Part shown: positions 1 through 7,356 of the stretch, piece after piece
How positions within the stretch are numbered: position 1 is the first letter of the stretch
Layout: each line of letters starts with the position of its first letter
DNA from: Sulfidibacterium sp046706345
GTDB taxonomy: Bacteria; Bacteroidota; Bacteroidia; Bacteroidales; F082
Length of the DNA: 11,415 nt
Reading direction: 5' to 3'
NCBI GenBank assembly: GCA_046706345.1
Contig: JBJKPL010000088.1
Coordinates: 1-11,415, forward strand
Program-made: the position numbers and the translations under genes
Notes under the pieces: model-generated
What the model saw: only the letters and a program-made list of their open reading frames with translations
Told to the model about the DNA's origin: nothing
Databases searched by the model: none

Positions 1-610
1 GCTTAAAGGCATCCAGTCCCAGCGAAGAGACAAAGGATTTGCCCTTACTTTTGTTCTCGGGCGGACAGGCAGGCATGGTAAAAGAATAAACTCCCAGACC
101 CAGCGAAGCAACGGCGCTTAAATACAGCTGCATCGGGCTCAGCGTCCAGTGCAGCAGATCCACCACCCACATGGCGATGATGAATCCGACGGTGCCCCAA
201 ACGCGCAGGGGCGGGAAATCCTTCACGATGTCAAAACCTTTCTGCTCCAGGATGCTGTAGGATACGGTGTTGTCCAGGGCAATGGTCGGCATGTACATCA
301 TCGAGATTAGCAGCATGATCCAATACATGTTGTCGAAGGTCTTGACCTGGGCCACCCAAAACAACAAGATCGCCAGGATGACATGGCTCAGGCCCATCAG
401 GCGCTCCGCATTGATCCACCGGTCGGCAACGATGCCCAGCAGGGCGGGCATGAACAGGGACGCGATCCCCATGGTTGCATAAATACTGCCTACCTGACCT
501 CCCGTAAAATGCAGGGTGTTGATCATGTAACCTCCCAGTGAGATCAGCCAGGCACCCCAGGCGAAAAACTCAAGGAAATTCAATACGGTGATCCTTAATT
601 TTATTCCCAT
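1..610 (-). CDS. NupG-type nucleoside:H+ symporter (MFS), C-terminal part outside the window
   Basis: Predicted inner-membrane permease that would import nucleosides with protons. The first 203 residues are visible; the reading frame is open to position 2, so the gene continues beyond the left edge. The N-terminus has the signature of the nucleoside H+ symporter family within the major facilitator superfamily: residues 12-28 contain FLEFFAWGAWLISLGGY. About six hydrophobic segments can be traced (roughly 6-28, 40-62, 72-90, 95-115, 138-156 and 160-180), and a cytoplasmic-type loop rich in Lys/Ser follows, as expected halfway through a 12-helix MFS protein. The ATG at 610 is chosen because the family motif begins right after it. 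No Shine-Dalgarno is seen, as is usual in Bacteroidota. It is divergent from thyA, which fits nucleotide salvage beside dTMP synthesis. Other sugar or nucleoside substrates are possible; the family call is firm, the substrate inferred. Confidence 0.85.
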   Translation of the reverse strand, partial: MGIKLRITVLNFLEFFAWGAWLISLGGYMINTLHFTGGQVGSIYATMGIASLFMPALLGIVADRWINAERLMGLSHVILAILLFWVAQVKTFDNMYWIMLLISMMYMPTIALDNTVSYSILEQKGFDIVKDFPPLRVWGTVGFIIAMWVVDLLHWTLSPMQLYLSAVASLGLGVYSFTMPACPPENKSKGKSFVSSLGLDAFK

Positions 611-778
611 GGTGAATGTTGTTTTGGTTAATAATTTATAATTTTGGACAAAAATTAAGGGCAAATGTAAAATTTTTTCAAAGAATTCTTCTGCAGAATG
701 TTCTTTTTACAGTGTTTCCCGAAGTTTTTGGTACATTTTTATTGATACTTATCCTCACATAGAAAATTTTCGCAGTTT
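611..778. promoter_or_regulatory. Divergent promoter region between permease and thyA
   Basis: A 168-bp A/T-rich spacer that must hold the promoters of both divergent genes. On the minus strand, positions 669-662 read TACATTTG, a perfect match to the Bacteroidota -7 consensus TAnnTTTG. It lies about 50 nt upstream of the permease start, but no clear TTTG -33 box stands at the right distance. For thyA the best candidate is TACATTTT at 732-739, one mismatch, again without a good -33. Two overlapping 10-bp palindromes, AAGAATTCTT (681-690) and TTCTGCAGAA (689-698), sit between the two candidates and could be a regulator site. All promoter calls are by eye. Confidence 0.4.
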
Positions 779-1603
779 ATGAAGCAATATTTAGACCTTT
801 TGGAATATGTCCTGGAAAATGGTGTGGAGAAGAGCGACCGCACGGGCACCGGAACGAAAAGTGTTTTCGGCTACCAGATGCGGTTCAACCTGGAAGACGG
901 TTTTCCCTTGCTGACGACCAAAAAGTTACACTTAAAATCCATTATATACGAACTGCTCTGGTTCCTGAAAGGCGAGACGAACATCGGCATGCTGAAGGAA
1001 AACGGGGTGAAGATCTGGGACGACTGGGCGGACGAAAACGGCAATCTGGGCCCGGTCTATGGCGCGCAATGGCGCAACTGGAACGGCGAAGGCATCGATC
1101 AGATCAAAATTGCCGTCGATCAGATCAAACACAATCCCGACAGCCGCCGCATCATCGTGGCGGCGTGGAACCCCTCGGTGTTGCCGGAAAGGGGAAAGAC
1201 CTTTGCCGAGAATGTCGCTAACGGCAAGGCAGCGCTGCCGCCGTGCCACGCCTGGTTTCAGTTTTATGTCGCCAACGGGCGTCTGTCGTGTCAGCTCTAC
1301 CAGCGCAGCGCCGACATTTTCCTGGGAGTGCCTTTCAACATCGCCTCCTATGCCTTGCTCACCATGATGATGGCTCAGGTAACGGACCTGAAACCCGGCA
1401 CCTTCGTGCATACCCTGGGCGATGCCCACATCTATCTGAACCATTTGGAACAGGTGAACATCCAACTGAGTCGCACTCCGCGGCCGTTGCCGCGCATGGA
1501 GATCAACCCGGCAGTGAAGGATATTTTCGGATTTCAGTATGAGGATTTCACCCTGAAGGACTACAATCCCCATCCGCACATCAAAGGCGCCATTTCGGTG
1601 TAA
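779..1603 (+). CDS. thyA: Thymidylate synthase
   Basis: Cytoplasmic enzyme that methylates dUMP to dTMP using 5,10-methylenetetrahydrofolate, yielding dihydrofolate; essential for DNA synthesis. The 274 residues cover the whole family. Visible landmarks are the phosphate-binding Arg21 in SDRTGTGTKSVFG, Glu58 in YELLWFL, Trp80 and Trp83, Arg123-Arg124, the catalytic Cys156 in ALPPCHAWFQFYV, Asp179 and Asn187 in the ADIFLGVPFNIASYA segment, and His217/Tyr219 in DAHIYLNH. The protein is about ten residues longer than E. coli ThyA. The extra length is mostly an insertion between Trp130 and Cys156, a variant I recall from other bacterial ThyA proteins. The ATG at 779 is preceded by an A/T-rich leader without Shine-Dalgarno. 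nadD follows 20 bp downstream, probably in one operon. The frequent partner folA (dihydrofolate reductase) is not next to it. Confidence 0.98.
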   Translation: MKQYLDLLEYVLENGVEKSDRTGTGTKSVFGYQMRFNLEDGFPLLTTKKLHLKSIIYELLWFLKGETNIGMLKENGVKIWDDWADENGNLGPVYGAQWRNWNGEGIDQIKIAVDQIKHNPDSRRIIVAAWNPSVLPERGKTFAENVANGKAALPPCHAWFQFYVANGRLSCQLYQRSADIFLGVPFNIASYALLTMMMAQVTDLKPGTFVHTLGDAHIYLNHLEQVNIQLSRTPRPLPRMEINPAVKDIFGFQYEDFTLKDYNPHPHIKGAISV

Positions 1604-1605
1604 CC

Positions 1606-1614
1606 GGAAGGAAG
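1606..1614 (+). promoter_or_regulatory. Ribosome binding site of nadD
   Basis: GGAAGGAAG lies 9 nt before the nadD ATG in the short thyA-nadD gap. It is the clearest Shine-Dalgarno-like sequence seen before any start here, and it supports the ATG at 1624 and translation from a shared message. Confidence 0.5.
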
Positions 1615-1623
1615 TATTTTGTT

Positions 1624-2214
1624 ATGACCACATCCAACAAAAAAATCGGGCTGCTGTTCGGATCTTTTAATCCCATCCACAACGGGCATTTGATCCTGGC
1701 CAATTACATGGCTGAATTTACCGACCTGGATGAAGTTTGGTTTGTCCTTTCGCCGCAGAACCCGCTGAAACCCCGCACCGGATTGCTGGCGGACTACCAC
1801 CGGCTGGCGCTGATCCGGCGGGCACTGGAAGACCAGCGCGAGTTGAAAGTCACCGACATCGAAATGAAAATGCCCATTCCTTCCTACACCATCGACACGC
1901 TGACGTGGCTCAGTGAGAAATATCCCGACCATGAGTTTGTGTTTATCTGCGGATCGGATGTCTTTTCCCATTTCAAAAAATGGAAAAACTACCAGATGAT
2001 CCTGGAGCAATACCACATTTACGTTTATCCGAGGCCGGGGTATGATCTGGGTGAATTTGAAAATCATCCCAACATCCGGGTGTTCCCGGCACCCGTCATG
2101 GAGATCTCTTCAAGTTTTATCCGGAAAGGCATCCGGGCAAAGAAGAACATGCAATTCTGGATGCCTGAAAAAGTGTACAATTACATCCTCGAAATGCACT
2201 TCTACGAAAAATAG
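1624..2214 (+). CDS. nadD: Nicotinate (nicotinamide)-nucleotide adenylyltransferase
   Basis: Transfers AMP from ATP to nicotinic acid mononucleotide, making deamido-NAD, the penultimate step of NAD synthesis; cytoplasmic. The 196 residues match the usual NadD length. The nucleotidyltransferase signature is complete: GSFNPIHNGH at residues 13-22 gives the (H/T)xGH motif (His19, Gly21, His22), and ISSSFIRKGI at 161-170 is the C-terminal ISSTxIR motif that binds ATP phosphates. YTIDTL (88-93) and GSDVF (110-114) correspond to the substrate-binding YTxDTL and GxDxx motifs of NadD, which distinguishes it from CoaD. The ATG at 1624 has a good Shine-Dalgarno 9 nt upstream and is 20 bp behind thyA, so the two are probably cotranscribed. 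The end converges on the small membrane protein gene with only 19 bp between stops and no strong terminator. Confidence 0.95.
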   Translation: MTTSNKKIGLLFGSFNPIHNGHLILANYMAEFTDLDEVWFVLSPQNPLKPRTGLLADYHRLALIRRALEDQRELKVTDIEMKMPIPSYTIDTLTWLSEKYPDHEFVFICGSDVFSHFKKWKNYQMILEQYHIYVYPRPGYDLGEFENHPNIRVFPAPVMEISSSFIRKGIRAKKNMQFWMPEKVYNYILEMHFYEK

Positions 2215-2233
2215 CTTTTCCTCAGCTTGTTGA

Positions 2234-2518
2234 TCAGTTGTAGGGATCCGTCACCGGCAGCACATAATATTCTCCGGTGCGGGGATCTTTGTAGAATTTG
2301 CTGTATCCGTTGATGCTTTCGATGTTGGCATTCACCGAGCCCTTGATGAAAACGGTGTTGTCGACGCTCACGGCGCCTTCCACCCGGACCAGCGAATCCA
2401 CCTGTACCTTCTCCGGCCGGATCCGCGGAAAAACGCCTGCATTCTGAAATACGAGAACCCATATCCCGACAGTGATCAATACCAGGGTGGTCTTTAAAAA
2501 CTTTGCGTTAATTTCCAT
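2234..2518 (-). CDS. Small single-helix membrane protein of unknown function
   Basis: I do not recognise the family. From the ATG at 2518 the product has 94 residues: a short amphipathic start, one hydrophobic helix at about residues 7-25 (TTLVLITVGIWVLVF) that probably anchors it in the inner membrane, then a 65-residue soluble tail. The tail has alternating Val-rich stretches (VQVDSLVRVEGAVSVDNTV, then FIKGSVNANIESING), suggesting short beta strands, and ends in a Tyr/Pro-rich segment with DPRTGEYYVLP. The frame stays open upstream to a GTG at 2563, but the ATG is preferred because the extra 15 residues overlap a hairpin and add nothing family-like. No Shine-Dalgarno is seen near the ATG. 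The gene is convergent with nadD (19 bp between stops) and divergent from the S9 hydrolase. Patterned composition and sensible boundaries support a real gene; function is open. Confidence 0.7.
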   Translation of the reverse strand: MEINAKFLKTTLVLITVGIWVLVFQNAGVFPRIRPEKVQVDSLVRVEGAVSVDNTVFIKGSVNANIESINGYSKFYKDPRTGEYYVLPVTDPYN

Positions 2519-2792
2519 GCTTATCGTTTTTGATACCTCAAAAATATTGAAAAATAATTTCACCGGCCTCCGGGCTTCCGGTTTTTCTGAAAAACAATTT
2601 TATGGGGGCGCTGCCGTGGGAAATATGGGCTAAAATGCTTATATTTGCTTTGTTCCGTTTTTCTGTTTCTCTTTTGCAATGCCATAAAGTCTCCTGTCTT
2701 CCGGCCACCGGTGGATTCCCGAAAAGTGATCCCGGGACAGGGCGTTCATCCCGGCAGGGGAAAGCGGGTCAATAAAAACAAATATTTAAAGT
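2519..2792. other. Divergent intergenic region
   Basis: The largest spacer of the window (274 bp), between the small membrane protein gene and the S9 hydrolase gene. It contains a hairpin at 2562-2586 (described separately) and, on the plus strand, TATATTTG at 2640-2647. The latter matches the Bacteroidota -7 consensus TAnnTTTG and would give the hydrolase a leader of roughly 140 nt; no good TTTG -33 box is in place. The last 20 bases before the hydrolase start are A/T-rich. The open frame crossing 2645-3043 has no family resemblance and overlaps the hydrolase in another frame. Confidence 0.4.
2562..2586. repeat. Short G/C hairpin followed by T run
   Basis: ACCGG (2562-2566) and CCGGT (2578-2582) form an inverted repeat with an 11-nt spacer, and the right arm runs into TTTTT at 2582-2586. 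On the plus strand it resembles a weak intrinsic terminator, yet no plus-strand gene ends just before it. It lies in the leader of the small membrane protein gene on the other strand. It may be chance. Confidence 0.25.
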
Positions 2793-3881
2793 ATGAACCA
2801 CAGTATGAAACGAATTTTATTTTTTATGATCCTTTCGTTGCTTCTGGGTACCGGAACAACAAAAGCCCAGGAAAATACCGGCAACACGAAGGCCGACCCG
2901 GTCGGAAGGAAAATCGACAACCTGCAGCACAACTTCAACCAGCTGCAAAAAGGCCTCGAAGACCTTTTGTGGTATCAGAAGGTTGGGGATGTGGCTTACA
3001 TCGACAAAGTGTATATCACCGGTCCGCCGCCGGCACGGGTTAAAAATCCGACGGCCATGGGCGCGTACAACCCGGTGAAATTCTGGACCTATGTCTTCAT
3101 CCCGAAGCATCTGGATCCATCGAAAAAATACCCGTTGCTGGTGTTCCCGCACGGCGGTGTTCACGGCGATTTTACGACCTATTATACCCACATCATCCGC
3201 GAAATGATGGCCCAGGGCTATGTGGTCGTGGCACCGGAAAATCGCGGAAGCACGGGCTACGGAGGTGATTTTTACCGGCTGATCGATTACGGCGGCCTGG
3301 AAAATGAGGACGTGTTTGCCGCCCGCAACTGGATGCTGGAAAATTATGATTTTCTTGACCCGGGCAGGGTGGGCATCATCGGCTGGAGCCACGGGGGCAT
3401 GATCACCCTGATGAACATCTTTGCCCATCCCAAAGCCTATCAGGTGGCCTTTGCCGGTAACCCCGTCAGCGACCTCATCGCCCGGATGGGTTATATGACC
3501 GACGACTATCGCAAACTGTATTCCGCAGATTATCATCTGGGAAAGACCGCCAACCAGGATGTGGAGGAATACAAAAAGCGCTCTCCGGCATGGAATGCGG
3601 AAAAGTTGGATACACCGCTGCTGATCCATACCAACACCAACGACGATGACGTGAACGTGCTGGAAGTGGAACACCTGATCCAGGCGCTGAAAGCCGCAGG
3701 GAAGAAATTCGAATACCAGATCTATCAGAATGTGCCGGGAGGTCATTCGTTTGACAGGATCGACACACAAACGGCACAAACCATTCGCGTGAAGATCTAC
3801 CGTTTCCTGGCCGGATACCTGCACCCCGAAAATCCGATCCAAACGGTAGGGCAGCTGAAAAAGGCCGCCTACCGCTTTTAA
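2793..3881 (+). CDS. Secreted S9-type alpha/beta hydrolase (prolyl oligopeptidase catalytic domain)
   Basis: Predicted exported serine hydrolase, most likely a peptidase, of 362 residues. A signal peptide covers residues 1-25 (basic MKR, then a hydrophobic core, cleavage after TKA), so it acts in the periplasm or outside. Residues about 37-66 look helical and charged (possible short coiled coil). From about 95 the alpha/beta-hydrolase fold begins: HGGVHG (120-125) is the oxyanion-hole region, ENRGSTGYGG (149-158) is typical of family S9, GWSHGG (197-202) gives nucleophile Ser199, NTNDDDVNV (281-289) holds the likely acid Asp285, and GGHSF (316-320) gives His318. The beta-propeller of classical S9 enzymes is missing, so the active site should be open to larger substrates. 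An esterase role cannot be excluded. Met5 at 2805 is an alternative start that also leaves a good signal peptide. The antiporter gene follows after 36 bp, probably in the same operon. Confidence 0.9.
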   Translation: MNHSMKRILFFMILSLLLGTGTTKAQENTGNTKADPVGRKIDNLQHNFNQLQKGLEDLLWYQKVGDVAYIDKVYITGPPPARVKNPTAMGAYNPVKFWTYVFIPKHLDPSKKYPLLVFPHGGVHGDFTTYYTHIIREMMAQGYVVVAPENRGSTGYGGDFYRLIDYGGLENEDVFAARNWMLENYDFLDPGRVGIIGWSHGGMITLMNIFAHPKAYQVAFAGNPVSDLIARMGYMTDDYRKLYSADYHLGKTANQDVEEYKKRSPAWNAEKLDTPLLIHTNTNDDDVNVLEVEHLIQALKAAGKKFEYQIYQNVPGGHSFDRIDTQTAQTIRVKIYRFLAGYLHPENPIQTVGQLKKAAYRF

Positions 3882-3917
3882 ATCCTTCGTCTCCAGTACT
3901 CACTAACCGGCAAATTT

Positions 3918-5810
3918 ATGTTGTTGAATATCAGTTTTCATTTCGACTTTATCCCGCTCCTGGTGGTGGTGGCGGTGGCCTGGCTGGCGCCGATCCTGCT
4001 GTCGCTGCTGAAGATCAAAAATGTACCTTCCGTCATTGCGGAGATCGTTTTCGGTTATATCATCGGGGTGTACTTTTTTGTCTCCCGGACGGGAAGCGAT
4101 TTTCATATCCTGGAGTTTCTGTCCACGGCCGGTTTTATCTTCCTGATGTTTCTCAGCGGACTGGAGATCGATGTGGACCAGATCCTTTCTTCTTTCCCCA
4201 AAAAGAAAACCCTGCGTTCGGTGTTCCGGAATGCTTTCATTCTGGGACTTACGTACTTTGCACTGGTGCTGATCCTGTCCTATCTGAGCACCTTCCTGCT
4301 TTCGCATCTGATGGAAATCCCGCACCGCTGGTATTTTGCCCTGATCATGGTGACCACTTCCGTGGGGATCGTGCTGCCGGTGCTGAAAGGCAGGGGAGAG
4401 CTGGCCTCTGGCTACGGGCAGATGATCATCATCGCGGCTGCGGTGGCCGACGTGCTCAGCATCATCCTGTTTACCTTTACGGCTTTTATCCTGCGCAACG
4501 GATTCAAAGTCGAGCTGCTGTACATCCTGATCGTCTTTTTCGCCTTTTATCTCTTTTACCGTATCACGGGTTATTTGCGTCATGTGATGCTTTTTAAACG
4601 GCTGTTCTATCAGCTGTCACATGCCGCATCGCAGATCCGGGTCCGAAGTTCGGTGCTCATCATGCTGATCTTTGTGGGCATCTCGCAATACGTCGGTGAA
4701 GAGGTGATCCTGCTGGGGGCTTTCCTCAGCGGATTGCTGCTGTCGACCCTGCTGCACAAGGAACGCTCGGTGCTGATGATCAAACTCGACGGCATGGGAT
4801 ACGGCTTTTTTATCCCCATCTTTTTCATTATGGTCGGGATCATGTTTGATCCGTCGGCGCTGAAAGGCTTCGATCAGTCCATCTGGGTGTTCCTGGCCGT
4901 TCTGCTGGTGGTAATGTTCGTCATCAAGATCATCCCCTCGCTGCTGTGGGTGAAGATGTTCGGCGCCCGCAAGGCGGTGGCCGGCGGTTTTCTGATGTCC
5001 TCCCAGCTCAGCCTGATCATTGCGGCTTCCGTCATCGGATTGCAGCTGGGAGTGGTTACCCCTGCCATCAATGCCAGCTTTGTGCTGATGGCTGTACTGA
5101 CCTGTCTGATCGCACCGGTATTGTTCAACTGGATCTATCCGGTGGATATTACCGAGGGAGAAAAGACCATTATTGTAGGCGGAAGCAGTACCGCCGTGTT
5201 GCTGGCCCGCCGCATGGATATCCATGGCAAGAAAGCCATCATCATCGAGAAAGACAGGACCCGATATGAGGAGATCAAAGACAAGGGACTGGCGGTGTAT
5301 CACGGCGATGGCACCGAAGCCGCCATTTACAGGAAGATCCGCCTGTCGAAAGAGAACTTCGTGGTGGTGGAAACCGGGGACGACGAGCAGAATCTGGCCA
5401 TCGTCGACAAGCTGAAAAATGATCTGGGCCACGACAAGATCATCACCCGGTCGGAGCACATGTCCTTTGCGGAGAAATTCGCCCAACGCGGCGTGAAATC
5501 CATCGACCATCACCGGATCTTTGCAACGGCCATCGAGAACTACATCCTTAGACCCACCACATACAACGACCTGGTGGAGACGTTCGAGAATTATACGGTG
5601 GAGGAAATTGCCATCACCAACGGCCACATCGACGGGATGAAGGTGAAGGATGTGCCGTTTCACGAAGGCGCCCTGCTCATCCTGATCAAACGCGACAAAT
5701 CCTTTTTCATCCCCCATGGGGATACCTATTTTAAACTCGGTGATGTACTGCACGTGCTGGGCACGCCGACGGCACTGGAAAATGTCTTTTCCAGGGTGCA
5801 GGCACGATAG
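3918..5810 (+). CDS. CPA2 monovalent cation:proton antiporter with RCK (TrkA-N/TrkA-C) module
   Basis: Inner-membrane Kef-type protein of 630 residues, predicted to exchange Na+ or K+ for protons. Residues about 10-405 form the Na+/H+ exchanger domain with roughly 12 hydrophobic segments; FLMFLSGLEID (75-85) is a family landmark, and Asp178 in AAAVADVLSI is at the place of the conserved ion-binding aspartate. Residues about 416-530 form an RCK-N (Rossmann) domain: KTIIVGG, acidic Glu444 after the second strand, and HGDGT (462-466). Residues about 555-628 form an RCK-C domain. The glycine loop is unusual: GGSSTA (421-426) instead of GxGxxG, so nucleotide binding may be weak or altered. Whether Na+ or K+ is moved cannot be told from sequence. 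The ATG at 3918 lies 36 bp behind the S9 hydrolase with no terminator between, suggesting cotranscription. It converges with the C69 peptidase gene, 35 bp between stops. Confidence 0.92.
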   Translation: MLLNISFHFDFIPLLVVVAVAWLAPILLSLLKIKNVPSVIAEIVFGYIIGVYFFVSRTGSDFHILEFLSTAGFIFLMFLSGLEIDVDQILSSFPKKKTLRSVFRNAFILGLTYFALVLILSYLSTFLLSHLMEIPHRWYFALIMVTTSVGIVLPVLKGRGELASGYGQMIIIAAAVADVLSIILFTFTAFILRNGFKVELLYILIVFFAFYLFYRITGYLRHVMLFKRLFYQLSHAASQIRVRSSVLIMLIFVGISQYVGEEVILLGAFLSGLLLSTLLHKERSVLMIKLDGMGYGFFIPIFFIMVGIMFDPSALKGFDQSIWVFLAVLLVVMFVIKIIPSLLWVKMFGARKAVAGGFLMSSQLSLIIAASVIGLQLGVVTPAINASFVLMAVLTCLIAPVLFNWIYPVDITEGEKTIIVGGSSTAVLLARRMDIHGKKAIIIEKDRTRYEEIKDKGLAVYHGDGTEAAIYRKIRLSKENFVVVETGDDEQNLAIVDKLKNDLGHDKIITRSEHMSFAEKFAQRGVKSIDHHRIFATAIENYILRPTTYNDLVETFENYTVEEIAITNGHIDGMKVKDVPFHEGALLILIKRDKSFFIPHGDTYFKLGDVLHVLGTPTALENVFSRVQAR

Positions 5811-5845
5811 GTCAGCGGTTTCAGGTGTTGGGCCCAGGGTTTTGG

Positions 5846-7252
5846 CTAATGGACTTTGGCTTTTTCATCCTGATAAAGTTTCAGCATCCATTCTTCAGAA
5901 ACTTTCGCGGCGGAACCGTTGTCTTGCTTCAGGGCCTGCGTCATGGCCTCACGCGCTTTGTCCTGGAAGACGTCCTTCCACATTTTCATGGTTTTCAACT
6001 GGACCAGGTAATCCGCGTTGATGGCGGCATTGTATTTCTCAAAGACGCCATAGGCCGATTCGGGATTGGCTTCAAAGGTATTGCCTTTCTTTTTGAAACA
6101 ATACGTCAGAATATCGCGCAGCGGATGATTTTCGTATGCCGGAGGAATGTGCTGAATCCCATAAACAATGGGTATGTAAGGATGAATGCAGGGATTCAGC
6201 GGGGCAAACCAGACTATCGGCGTTTGGTTTTGAGTGAGTTGCGCCACAAGGCTGTACTTGGTGCCGGCATTGCAGATGCGGTAGATGAGGTCATTGTGCG
6301 GATTTCTGTGCAGGTTGTAGCGTGTCTCAAAATCGGTGCCTTCGTAATGGGAGGAAAGGATCTGTTGCAGGGTTTGGAGGGTCACGGGTTTTTTGGGGGT
6401 GAAAGAAAACGGCAGGTCGCCGTAGATGGAAAAATGCCGGTTGGCCAGGACATTTACCCCATACCAGTGGCGCGGCACATTTTGCATGGAGAACCGGATG
6501 GCGGTATTGCTGTAAGCATTCTTAAAGTTGAAGACCTTGCCGGGATGGGGTACATACCAACCCCGCAATTCCGCATACCGGATCAGGCCCGGGCTTGCCA
6601 GAAAATCGGCCGTATCTTTCAGGTTGACCTTTTCGATGGTATAGTAATTGGGAACGATGGCCACACTGTCGTCGGGAACCCGTTCGGCCACCCAGTGACG
6701 GCCCTGAACAACAGCCAGCAACCAGACTTCGTTGGGATCGGCAATGCAGTAGGTGCGCCCCGAAGAAGCATATCCCAGTCGGGAAATGAGCTTTCCGGCA
6801 ATTTCAACGCCTTCCCGGGCCGTATGTGCCCGTTCGGCAACGATCCGCCGCAGGTAAAAACCGAGGTTCCCCCGGGCGGTGTCTTCTTTTGAAATGCAGG
6901 CATTGGAACAGAGCCTCACCCCATACTGGTTCAGATAATAATCGCCAAATTTCTCCTGTGTGGTTTCCCACCACAAAAAGCCGTTGGTATGCTTCACCTG
7001 CTGGATGGTGGTTCCGTTCAACAGCCGGATCTTTTCTCCGGCTTTATGGTCTGCCGGAGGCACTTTGTAAATGTTCACGATCAGGTCGCCCCAGTCGTCT
7101 TCATTGTGGCCCACCAGGACCTGATGACCGGCGGTGGCATTTTTCCCCACCGCGATGGTATAGCAGTTCATAGCCTTCTGAGAAACGGTTTCCTGGGCGT
7201 TCAGGCTGAATCCCAAAAGCACAAAGAGTAGAAGTATCGTCTGTTTCATCAT
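5846..7252 (-). CDS. Secreted C69-family peptidase (dipeptidase-like Ntn hydrolase)
   Basis: Predicted exported peptidase of 468 residues. A signal peptide spans residues 1-20 (MMKQTILLLFVLLGFSLNAQ). Family C69 enzymes are Ntn hydrolases whose N-terminal Cys is nucleophile after processing. Here this is Cys30, followed by the family start CYTIAVGKNATAGH and HNEDDWG at 49-55. About nine residues (ETVSQKAMN) separate the predicted signal cleavage from Cys30, so a second cut, probably self-cleavage, would be needed. Later motifs in keeping with the family are NQYGVRLCSNACIS, SGRTYCIADPNEVWLL and YSNTAIRFSMQNVPR. Likely substrates are dipeptides or short peptides; an amidase activity on another compound is possible. 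MM at the start leaves two equivalent starts (7252 or 7249). A strong terminator at 7357-7387 cuts it off from the C1 genes upstream, so it should have its own promoter in 7253-7356, where I see no convincing -33/-7 pair. Confidence 0.88.
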   Translation of the reverse strand: MMKQTILLLFVLLGFSLNAQETVSQKAMNCYTIAVGKNATAGHQVLVGHNEDDWGDLIVNIYKVPPADHKAGEKIRLLNGTTIQQVKHTNGFLWWETTQEKFGDYYLNQYGVRLCSNACISKEDTARGNLGFYLRRIVAERAHTAREGVEIAGKLISRLGYASSGRTYCIADPNEVWLLAVVQGRHWVAERVPDDSVAIVPNYYTIEKVNLKDTADFLASPGLIRYAELRGWYVPHPGKVFNFKNAYSNTAIRFSMQNVPRHWYGVNVLANRHFSIYGDLPFSFTPKKPVTLQTLQQILSSHYEGTDFETRYNLHRNPHNDLIYRICNAGTKYSLVAQLTQNQTPIVWFAPLNPCIHPYIPIVYGIQHIPPAYENHPLRDILTYCFKKKGNTFEANPESAYGVFEKYNAAINADYLVQLKTMKMWKDVFQDKAREAMTQALKQDNGSAAKVSEEWMLKLYQDEKAKVH

Positions 7253-7264
7253 AAAACAATTTTT

Positions 7265-7279
7265 CTTAGTTGGGCTAAG
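7265..7279. repeat. Small inverted repeat upstream of the C69 gene
   Basis: CTTAG (7265-7269) and CTAAG (7275-7279) are inverted around TTGGG, 13 nt before the C69 start codon. It could form a weak hairpin in the leader or be a half-site pair for a regulator. A 5-bp arm is short enough to be chance. Confidence 0.2.
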
Positions 7280-7356
7280 TTAAGGGAAATATCTCAAAAA
7301 ATGAATTTATTGAGGGTTGCAGGAAGCACAGGATAAGTTAAAAAGTTTCGGATCAC

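Noticed and set aside
2519..2563. GTG start at 2563 for the small membrane protein
   Set aside because: It would add 15 residues overlapping the hairpin and place charged residues before the helix; the ATG at 2518 gives a more usual N-terminus.
2645..3043. Rightward open frame overlapping the start of the S9 hydrolase
   Set aside because: The hydrophobic start is followed by low-complexity basic sequence out of frame with the hydrolase, whose signal peptide begins at 2793.
2817..3842. Leftward open frame of 341 codons
   Set aside because: It is antisense to the S9-type hydrolase, whose catalytic triad motifs are intact; the reverse product is His/Val-rich without recognisable features.
4617..5753. 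Leftward open frame of 378 codons
   Set aside because: It is antisense to the antiporter gene; the product is very rich in His, Gln and Asp, typical of the complement of a membrane-protein gene.
5811..5845. Possible terminator between the convergent antiporter and C69 genes
   Set aside because: Only a short TGGGCCCA palindrome is present, without a stable stem plus T run; termination here cannot be supported.
5825..6892. Rightward open frame of 355 codons
   Set aside because: It lies opposite the C69 peptidase gene, shows no family motif and has the composition of an antisense shadow; the C69 frame has a signal peptide and catalytic motifs.
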